The notes beneath the pieces are model-generated. The model made no database searches. It saw only the letters and a list, made by a program, of their open reading frames with translations, and was not told the origin of the DNA. A DNA stretch of 64,000 nt from Brucella sp. BE17 (GTDB lineage: Bacteria; Pseudomonadota; Alphaproteobacteria; Rhizobiales; Rhizobiaceae). Location of the stretch: positions 1,127,501-1,191,500 of the forward strand of contig NZ_CP154468.1 of assembly GCF_039545455.1 (NCBI RefSeq). Reading direction: 5' to 3'. Every line of letters starts with the position of its first letter. Within the stretch, counting starts at the first letter, position 1. Shown in pieces: positions 57,580-64,000 of this stretch. The position numbers were made by a program, and so were the translations under genes.

Positions 57580-58863
57580 TCATTTGGGAAGAGGTTTGCC
57601 GCGGGTTTCCGGCAGGAACCAGAGTGCAAAAATCGCCACGACATAAAGAAAGACCATTGAGAGAACTGTCATATGAAAGCCTCCCAAAGTCGAAAACAGG
57701 AAGGCGGTCATGATCGGAAGAGGGAATGAGACCAATCGGGCGAGATTGAAGACGATGCCTGATGCGGTTGACCGGACCTTCGTCTTGAAAAGTTCGGGCA
57801 GATAGATCGGCATCCAGGAGAAAACACCGAGCGTAAACATGCCCAGAATGAAGACCGACACCAGCGACCACGTCAGAGTCTCAGGCACATAGGCCTGGAT
57901 TATACCTGCACAAATCGCACCGCCAAACATAGCGAACATGTAGGGCTTACGACCGATGCGATCAGCGATGAAGCCTGCACTGATGTAGCCGACAATAGCA
58001 CCACCATTGTACACGAGCGCGCTAATGGCCGCCCAGGAACTTGCATTCAGCCCCTCTTTTACCGCAAGACCGCCAATGTGGGGGCCGATGAGTGCGGATA
58101 TTCCGTAGAATACAGACACTGTTACACCTGCCATCACCAAGGTGGCGATCGCACGTTTCAGTCCTTCCGGATCGCCGAACAGCATCGCCAAGCGGGATCC
58201 CTTTTGAACTTTAATCGTATCATCAGGCGCAGGTTCTTTGACCGCGTCCAGCCAAACCTTCGATTCCGGAACCTTCCGGCGGATATATAAAAGGACGAAT
58301 GCAGGCAGCACGCCAATGAGGAACATCAAACGCCATCCGTCCGCCCCAAAGCTTGGCTGGATAAACAGCCATAGACCGGCAGCGAGAAAAAAACCAAAAC
58401 CATAGCCGGACTGCATGATGCCAAGGGCTTTAGCACGTGCCCGGTCTGGCCAGGTTTCAGCCACCAGCGCAGTTCCGGTACTCCACTCTGATCCCAAAAA
58501 GACGCCCGTAAGGAAGCGCAGTATGATGAGAATTGTCCAGGTGGGGCTGAATGCAGTCAGCGCCGTCAGCACAGAGTATCCAGCAATTGAAATCATGAGC
58601 ATAAGCTTGCGGCCGACCCGATCTGCCATAATACTGCCGATCGTGCCGCCGACGGCCCACCCCAGTAGGGTCGCACCGATCGCATATCCAACGGCAACCC
58701 TGACTTCGTCGGGTGTCGGATTGTTGAGCAGCGACATCGCTGCAATACCGCCAACCAAGATCAAGGTGCTGGTTTCAAATCCGTCGAACATCCAGCCGAT
58801 AAAACTGCTGCCGAGTGTTCGTCGTTGAATTGGACCTATCTCTTGAACTGTATCTTCACTCAT
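57580..58863 (-). CDS. MFS transporter, aromatic-acid (AAHS) type
   Basis: This 427-residue protein has 12 membrane segments. The start RTLGSSFIGWMFDGFETSTLILVGG matches the aromatic acid/H+ symporter and related sugar-acid groups, and GSIMADRVGRKLMLMIS is the MFS A-motif. ATG 58863 follows GGGAGGACG. Located in an operon with LigB/LigA-type genes, it likely imports the aromatic substrate by proton symport. Confidence 0.87.
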   Translation of the reverse strand: MSEDTVQEIGPIQRRTLGSSFIGWMFDGFETSTLILVGGIAAMSLLNNPTPDEVRVAVGYAIGATLLGWAVGGTIGSIMADRVGRKLMLMISIAGYSVLTALTAFSPTWTILIILRFLTGVFLGSEWSTGTALVAETWPDRARAKALGIMQSGYGFGFFLAAGLWLFIQPSFGADGWRLMFLIGVLPAFVLLYIRRKVPESKVWLDAVKEPAPDDTIKVQKGSRLAMLFGDPEGLKRAIATLVMAGVTVSVFYGISALIGPHIGGLAVKEGLNASSWAAISALVYNGGAIVGYISAGFIADRIGRKPYMFAMFGGAICAGIIQAYVPETLTWSLVSVFILGMFTLGVFSWMPIYLPELFKTKVRSTASGIVFNLARLVSFPLPIMTAFLFSTLGGFHMTVLSMVFLYVVAIFALWFLPETRGKPLPK

Positions 58864-58973
58864 TGCGTCCTCCCTAATGACCTTACAGACGACAGGTCTC
58901 GCTCCAGCTCCCCTCAATGAGAAGCTGCCCCACCCCGTCTATGTTTGAGAATTCCTTAACCCAATCGAAACAG

Positions 58974-59240
58974 CTATTCCGGTTTTCCTGTGCGCATTCG
59001 TCGGTTGAAAATCGGCAACGCCAAACCGAACACCTCGAACCGGGACAGGATCAGCAGCAGGAAGCCAGATGCGCCCGCCCGGTTCAAACGGCCGACATCG
59101 CCAGACAGCAGCGCTTCCCGTTCTGCCTCGGTGAAAGGCATAGTCTGCACGGCAGACTCTGGTGACGTCAGGATAAGCTTGCGAAACTCCTTGTCGTGTA
59201 GAACGCGGCGACAAAGGGTGTGAATGAGGTAAATATTCAT
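58974..59240 (-). CDS. LigA-type (extradiol dioxygenase alpha) small subunit
   Basis: This 88-residue all-helical protein resembles the alpha subunit of protocatechuate 4,5-dioxygenase (VLHDKEFRKLILTSPESAVQTM; LSGDVGRLNRAGASGFLLLILSR), which closes the active site of the beta subunit. It is shorter than LigA itself. Its ATG overlaps the LigB stop (ATGA), so the two subunits are made together, in the order beta then alpha. The frame is open further upstream inside ligB. Confidence 0.78.
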   Translation of the reverse strand: MNIYLIHTLCRRVLHDKEFRKLILTSPESAVQTMPFTEAEREALLSGDVGRLNRAGASGFLLLILSRFEVFGLALPIFNRRMRTGKPE

Positions 59241-60073
59241 TGAGCACTCCTTACGTCCCAGGCGGCGAAGGCGTTGCCCAATTGCGGCTGATCTATCAGT
59301 ATTGCCGGGGTTTGATTCCCGACGAGACCTAAAGCGATAATCCAATTGAGAAGTTCGCCAGCGACATTGCCCGCTTCGAGCATACGGTCCTCAGTCGCCT
59401 GTGAGACAAGATCATCATAAAGGCCGGTCTTGATTTCCTGAAGAATCCACGCAGCCCAAGAGGGATCGGGAACACCAAAAGTCTTGTCAACCATGACTCT
59501 TGGCCCCCCGATTTCCAGGCTTAGAGATCCGCTAGTGACGACTGCAACGCGGGCATCGCTATCCCAAGACCGTATCGCCTCTCCAATCGAACGACCCAGA
59601 GCAAGGCATCTTGACGCGACTGGCAATGGTGGAACGACGCAGTTTATGAAGATGGGTACGATCGGCAGATGCATATCTGGGGTTAAGAAGTGGAGCGGCA
59701 CGAGCGCACCGTGATCGATTTGGAAATCGACTGTAGAAGAGAAATCGAAGCCAGCAGCAACCATGCTCGACAAAAGATGTTTCCCAGCCGCAGCTTCCAC
59801 GCGAACATCGTACCAAGGCATGCCAGGAGTCTGATCGTTTGGTCCAGCCGTCGCCTCAGCAGTACCGATGGCAAATGTCGGCCAGTTGTCGAAGAAAAAC
59901 GTGTTGAAGTGATCGTTGTTGACCGTAACAATCACATCCGGTTTCGAAGCCTCAAAATGAGCGCGTATTTCCGAAAAATAACGCACGGCCTCCGACTTCT
60001 CACCGTTGAGCTGCGCGTCGGCGACAAAGCTCGGTGTGTGTGGGACGGCATACACCGCGACAAGTTCAGCCAA
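59237..60073 (-). CDS. LigB-type extradiol dioxygenase catalytic subunit lacking the usual base His
   Basis: This 278-residue protein has the class III extradiol fold. The iron ligands fit LigB: His12 in VPHTPSF, His55 in NNDHFN and Glu240 in AGELLNW. DHG at 120-122 is also kept. In LigB the catalytic base lies in a GGLSHQ-type motif; here the same place reads SGSLSLEIGGPR, with Leu186 for His. It may use another base or another substrate. The start is TTG 60073 after GGAGGAGGAG. It is the first gene of the five-gene operon. Confidence 0.82.
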   Translation of the reverse strand: MAELVAVYAVPHTPSFVADAQLNGEKSEAVRYFSEIRAHFEASKPDVIVTVNNDHFNTFFFDNWPTFAIGTAEATAGPNDQTPGMPWYDVRVEAAAGKHLLSSMVAAGFDFSSTVDFQIDHGALVPLHFLTPDMHLPIVPIFINCVVPPLPVASRCLALGRSIGEAIRSWDSDARVAVVTSGSLSLEIGGPRVMVDKTFGVPDPSWAAWILQEIKTGLYDDLVSQATEDRMLEAGNVAGELLNWIIALGLVGNQTPAILIDQPQLGNAFAAWDVRSAQ

Positions 60074-60172
60074 AGCCTTACTCCTCCTCCTTAGCGCACC
60101 AGGGTTGGCCGCTTAAACCGCTTCTGTGACGTAGAACCGTAATACACGGGATCGTCAGAGACTTTGGTGAGG

Positions 60173-60192
60173 ATTTTCAGACGTCTGAAAAT
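60173..60192. promoter_or_regulatory. Perfect 20-bp palindrome upstream of the dioxygenase operon
   Basis: ATTTTCAGACGTCTGAAAAT is a zero-gap palindrome with 10-bp arms, 100 bp upstream of the LigB-type start and 38 bp after the regulator stop. It is a strong operator candidate for the operon; a terminator role is less likely because no U-run follows. Confidence 0.6.
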
Positions 60193-60229
60193 ATGAACGA
60201 TGCAAGGATTTGCGCTTTCCTCGTATCGA

Positions 60230-63076
60230 TCAAACTTTATCGGATTGCCGCAGTGTGTGGGGGGTACAGATCGAACGTGCAATTTTGAGGTTTCTGCCGC
60301 CGGAGTGTTCAGGAATTACTTCGATCAGATCGGCAAGCACACCGACCGTCTTCTGAAGCAACCCGTCGGAGCCCTTACTAAATGCAAGGTCGATGCCGAT
60401 CTTAAGTGCCCATGACAAAGCATTCTCCGCACGGGCTTTCTCCAGCGCGCCCCAGAGGTCTACATTTTTTTCCCCTCGTACATTAGCAAGCAGGATCGTA
60501 GCACGGCGGAACTCGACATCGGCCCAGCACGGTTCGCTATCTCTTTCTTCCACGAGAATATGCAATACCGGCAAAAGTGGAGTGCTATCGCACATATTCC
60601 GTTGTGTGGCGACAAGCATGTCGCTAAACAGAATGGTGTACTTGGGATGAAAACCGGCATTGAATACCGCTTCGACAACCGATGATAGTTCAGACGAGGA
60701 AACGACTTTTCCGCTTTCCATGGTCGCCCAGGCATCAAAAACACTCGCGTAGGTATCCCAGAATCCCAAGCCGTGTTGACGTGCGGCATGCCGTAGGCGG
60801 GTGACTGCGCCTCGCACTGCTTCGACGTCGCCCTCAAGGCCGAAAACGGTACTCTCTCCTTCTGCAAGCGCACAGCATAGCGTATTGGCGTGGTCGAGCA
60901 TTATCGCTTCGGATACCGCAAGACCTGCAAGGTCTTTTGCTTCGTTGACGCGACCCAAAACCCATAGCGTACGAGCGAGAAACGATTTTCCGGCAACACT
61001 TTGGTCGAGCCCGAACCGAAACCTCTGTTGCGGCAAGTTCACCTGAAACCAGTGAATGCTTCGCTCGATAAGCTCACGTGCAAGATCGTGATTGCCTGAG
61101 AAATGTTGCGACACACCGGCAATTCGTTCGGCTACTGCCGCCGCTTCAGCATCACCAGCGCGTAGAGAACACCGCAACATTTCGGTTGCATGATTTAATG
61201 AGTCATGAAAACGACCGGATCTAAGACTTACGAGCCATAGGCCATATCTTGCCTGAAGTTCGATCTCAGAAACTCCATGGAGCTGCGCGAGAAAAAGTGC
61301 CCTTTGCCACGCACTATCCGCCTCTGCGACGGGACCAACAGCCCAGCTAAGTGCGGTACCCAATGCAGCTTGCAAAGACATTTCGTCACTAGCTGCCATC
61401 GAGTTCGCAAAACGCTCCAGTGCGTCCGAAATACGATTTCGACATTCATCATGAAGCGATAGCTGCACCCAGTACGGTGTCGCACAGGCCAGAATACTGA
61501 TCCCAACCTGCATGTCACCATTCGTAGAAAATGACCAGTCAAGGACGCCGCGGATGTCGTCGATAATACCAGCGTGGGTGGCTTGCCACTCATCCGTGGA
61601 AAGCGTTTTCCAGTCGTGAGTTGCATGGCGAGCCGCAGTCAAGATGTGAAACGCATATCGTTGCATGACGCAATTTAAATCTGGGTCGTCCGCAAGCTTC
61701 TCCAACGCATAGAATCGAATGGATTCTAGAAATCGATACTGGGGTCTGGTGTGGCTTAGATCCAGCAGCAAAAGGGATTTGCTTACGAGACGCCCCAAAA
61801 TATCAACCGCATACCAGGGATCACTCTTCTCAGGGATTGCCACCGCACGGACGGCTCCCACATCAAATGGAGAGGAGAACACCGATATGCGTCTAAGCAT
61901 CAACTGCTCATCTGGATCAAGCAGATGGTAGCTCCAATCAACGGTCGCCCGTAGCGTTCTGTGCTTGGCAAGAGCTGTTTTTCGGCCCGCCGTTAGCAGG
62001 TTGAAGCGATCATTCAGCGCTGCCAGAACACCGCTCAGGCCAATTGTTGAGACGCGCGCCGCTGCCAACTCCAAGGCCAACGGCAATCCGTCGAGCCGAT
62101 GACAGATTTCGTTGACCAATGCGACATTGATTTCGTTTGTCTGGGTCTTGGCTGATGCCCGTTCCACAAAAAGCTCGAAGGCCGGATATTTCAGAGCCGT
62201 CTTGATATCCATTATATTTTTGGGCGGCACCGCCAGCGGACCAAGTCGATACACTTGCTCCCCACTGATTCCCAATGGCTCTTGGCTCGTTGTCAAAACC
62301 TTGATCTGTGAAGAATTTGTTAGAAGTGTCTCTATCGCTTGTGCGATCACATCTGACAAATGTTCACAATTGTCGATAATCAGTGTGAGCTGCGCTGACC
62401 GGCTACCACCAAAAACCTGCCTAATGTGTTGCATCCCCAAACTCGGGATCATCAACGCGTTTGCAAGCGACGGCTCGACGAGTTGAGCATCTGAGACTTT
62501 GGCCATCTCCACCACGCGCACATCAATACTATCTCTTTCAGCCAGGCGCTCAGCAAACTCGATGGCAGATCTGGTCTTTCCAACGCCCCCAGAGCCAACA
62601 ATGGTTAGAAGGCGAGACGCACCGAATAATTCTTCTATTTCTAACAATTCCGCTTCTCGGCCGAGCAGAGGCGTTAGCGGTATAGGAAACGCTCTGGCGG
62701 TCACCTTACCCAGAACCGGCTCTGAGACGGCCTCTTGGTTCTGTTTCGAGGCGAGCCTATATCCGAGACCAAACTCGGTTCTTACCATGTCCCTATCGGA
62801 ACCAAGCGCACGCCTTATGGCCGACATTTGCGCTTGCAGGTTATTTTCTTCAACGACCACTCCAGACCAGACAGTTTCGAGGAGATAGTCCTTTGTGACC
62901 AACTCCCCTTTTGCCTTCACCAGAAGCCATAAAATGTCGATCGCCCGCGGGCTAATCTCAATCTTGATTCCGTCACGCATGAGAATACGCAGACGCGGAA
63001 AAATCCGGTAGCGGCCAAAATCAGTGCCTTCGTCATCTCGATCAGCGGCTTGCGTGACAGGGAGCTTTGCGGGCAT
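60230..63076 (-). CDS. Winged-helix STAND ATPase transcriptional regulator
   Basis: This 948-residue protein has an OmpR/PhoB-type winged helix (residues about 20-108), an NB-ARC-like STAND ATPase (Walker A GSGGVGKT at 161-168, LTLIIDNCEHL as Walker B near 230, GLPLALELAAARVS) and a long helical repeat region from about 450 to the end. Such regulators bind ATP and an inducer, then oligomerize to activate nearby genes. It lies directly upstream of the ring-cleavage operon on the same strand, with a palindrome in between, so it probably controls that operon. Confidence 0.88.
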   Translation of the reverse strand: MPAKLPVTQAADRDDEGTDFGRYRIFPRLRILMRDGIKIEISPRAIDILWLLVKAKGELVTKDYLLETVWSGVVVEENNLQAQMSAIRRALGSDRDMVRTEFGLGYRLASKQNQEAVSEPVLGKVTARAFPIPLTPLLGREAELLEIEELFGASRLLTIVGSGGVGKTRSAIEFAERLAERDSIDVRVVEMAKVSDAQLVEPSLANALMIPSLGMQHIRQVFGGSRSAQLTLIIDNCEHLSDVIAQAIETLLTNSSQIKVLTTSQEPLGISGEQVYRLGPLAVPPKNIMDIKTALKYPAFELFVERASAKTQTNEINVALVNEICHRLDGLPLALELAAARVSTIGLSGVLAALNDRFNLLTAGRKTALAKHRTLRATVDWSYHLLDPDEQLMLRRISVFSSPFDVGAVRAVAIPEKSDPWYAVDILGRLVSKSLLLLDLSHTRPQYRFLESIRFYALEKLADDPDLNCVMQRYAFHILTAARHATHDWKTLSTDEWQATHAGIIDDIRGVLDWSFSTNGDMQVGISILACATPYWVQLSLHDECRNRISDALERFANSMAASDEMSLQAALGTALSWAVGPVAEADSAWQRALFLAQLHGVSEIELQARYGLWLVSLRSGRFHDSLNHATEMLRCSLRAGDAEAAAVAERIAGVSQHFSGNHDLARELIERSIHWFQVNLPQQRFRFGLDQSVAGKSFLARTLWVLGRVNEAKDLAGLAVSEAIMLDHANTLCCALAEGESTVFGLEGDVEAVRGAVTRLRHAARQHGLGFWDTYASVFDAWATMESGKVVSSSELSSVVEAVFNAGFHPKYTILFSDMLVATQRNMCDSTPLLPVLHILVEERDSEPCWADVEFRRATILLANVRGEKNVDLWGALEKARAENALSWALKIGIDLAFSKGSDGLLQKTVGVLADLIEVIPEHSGGRNLKIARSICTPHTLRQSDKV

Positions 63077-63357
63077 AGACTATCCAACCTTTGCCAATTA
63101 CTGCAATCTCATAGCGGCCAACCGGAACATTCGCAACATTGCCGCTTATTGAGGCTTCTTTAATTTACCGACCTGTGATCGGCATCCTCTACGAGCCAAG
63201 GCAGCAGCATACGTAGTGCTTAAGCCCGGAGTTTTATATTCTACTCCACACTGGACGAGGGGGCACCCGCTCAAGCATCTAGAGTTTAGTGACGATTTAA
63301 CGAATTAGGATTCCCAACGCGTGTCAAATTAGATCCAACACTGGCTTTTGGAGTTCG
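63077..63357. other. Intergenic stretch between regulator and insertion sequence
   Basis: This 281-bp gap should hold the regulator promoter (minus strand) and the left end of the insertion sequence. I could not fix the terminal repeat without its partner, which lies beyond the window. Confidence 0.45.
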
Positions 63358-64000
63358 GTGATGGATTGTGATGCACTTTGTGAAGATCAGTGGGAACGGA
63401 CCAGGAGTTTCGTGCCGGTTGGCGCGAAGGTCAAACGCGGTCCGCAGACCAACAACCGTTTGTTTCTGGATGCACTGTTGTGGATGGCCCATTCAGGCGG
63501 TCGCTGGCGTGATTTGCCTGAACGGCTGGGCGACTATCGTTCGGTGAAGCGGCGCTATTACCGCTGGATCGAGATTGGCGTAGTCGACGAGATGCTATCG
63601 GTACTTGCCAGAGCAGCCGGTCTGGAATGGCTGATGATCGACAGCACCATCGTGCGGGCACATCATCATGCCGCTGGCGCGCGCCAGTTAAAAGGGGCGG
63701 ATGCCTAAGGCCTAGGTCGGTTTCGTGGCGGACTGACAACGAAAATCCATGCCGCGACGGAGGCGCTTGGCCTTTCGATCCGCCTGATTGTCAGTCCGGG
63801 ACAGCGCAATGACATCGCCTTTGCCCATGATCTTGTCGACGGTTTTCAAGTCGAGGCTGTCCTTGCCGACAAGGGCTATGATGCCGAGCATCTGTGCGAA
63901 AGGATCGCCAATACAGGAACTAAAGTCGTCATCCCGCCGAAACACAATCGCAAAGTCCAGCGTCTCTACGACGCAATACTTTACCAAGAGCGCAATCACG
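63358..64000 (+). pseudogene. IS5-family (IS427-type) transposase with in-frame stop, truncated by window end
   Basis: The frame encodes an IS5/IS427-type DDE transposase: N-terminal QWERTRSFVP and DLPERLGDYRSVKRRYYRW, first catalytic Asp in LMIDSTIVRAH, second in LADKGYDAEH. At 63,706 the codon TAA interrupts the frame where relatives usually have Gln before GLGRSRGG; reading resumes in the same frame (GLGRFRGGLTTKIH) to the window end. A single C-to-T change from CAA would explain it. The third catalytic residue lies outside the window. The element is probably inactive unless the stop is read through. Confidence 0.85.

Overview
The window is chromosomal DNA from an alphaproteobacterium of the Brucella/Ochrobactrum group. 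The evidence is the gene order rplU-rpmA-GNAT-obgE-proB-proA-nadD-rsfS-rlmH-envC-ctpA-rppH, a 1,596-residue NAD-glutamate dehydrogenase, Ala/Lys-rich tails on ribosomal proteins L21 and S16, and a LuxR-type regulator that closely resembles the Brucella quorum-sensing regulator VjbR as I remember it. The genus is inferred from content and order; no database was searched.

Positions 1-6,700 hold the end of a BadF/GlcNAc-kinase-type gene, an Rrf2-type regulator and a zinc-homeostasis cluster. The cluster has a CobW-family zinc metallochaperone, znuA diverging from znuC-znuB, and zur. Three Zur-type palindromes lie in front of the chaperone gene and between znuA and znuC. The VjbR-like regulator converges on zur. 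Positions 6,800-16,600 hold a TetR regulator diverging from an EmrA/EmrB-type efflux pair across two matching operators. A four-gene ABC importer follows, with a textbook Pho box upstream and a small membrane protein plus a PdxY-like kinase behind it. Positions 16,600-32,200 are mostly housekeeping: carbonic anhydrase, lytic transglycosylase, ffh, chorismate mutase, rpsP, lemA with two TPM-domain genes, NAD-GDH, a UMF1-type transporter, and glpK-glpF.

Positions 32,500-48,800 are core genome, nearly all on the minus strand: purH, mmsA with a divergent LysR regulator, a YoaK-like protein, a GlsB-like protein, rppH, ctpA, envC, rlmH, rsfS, nadD, proA, proB, obgE, rpmA and rplU. A tRNA-Ser(CGA) gene at 49,177-49,266 marks a change to accessory content. 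Next come a siderophore receptor, binding protein and double-length FhuB-type permease (no ATPase gene present), then a five-gene operon of LigB-type and LigA-type extradiol dioxygenase subunits, an aromatic-acid-type MFS transporter, an SDR and a short malic enzyme. Upstream of that operon is a 948-residue winged-helix/STAND ATPase regulator, and the window ends inside an IS5-family insertion sequence whose transposase carries an in-frame stop.

The most unusual part is 55,300-63,100. The extradiol enzyme keeps its iron ligands but has Leu where the catalytic base His is expected. The SDR next to it lacks the Tyr-x-x-x-Lys dyad. A perfect 20-bp palindrome lies between the STAND regulator and the operon. 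Together these suggest a self-contained, little-described ring-cleavage module feeding central metabolism through malic enzyme. The second notable point is the Pho-box-controlled ABC importer coupled to a pyridoxal-kinase-like gene, which may import a phosphorylated B6 vitamer or another organophosphate.
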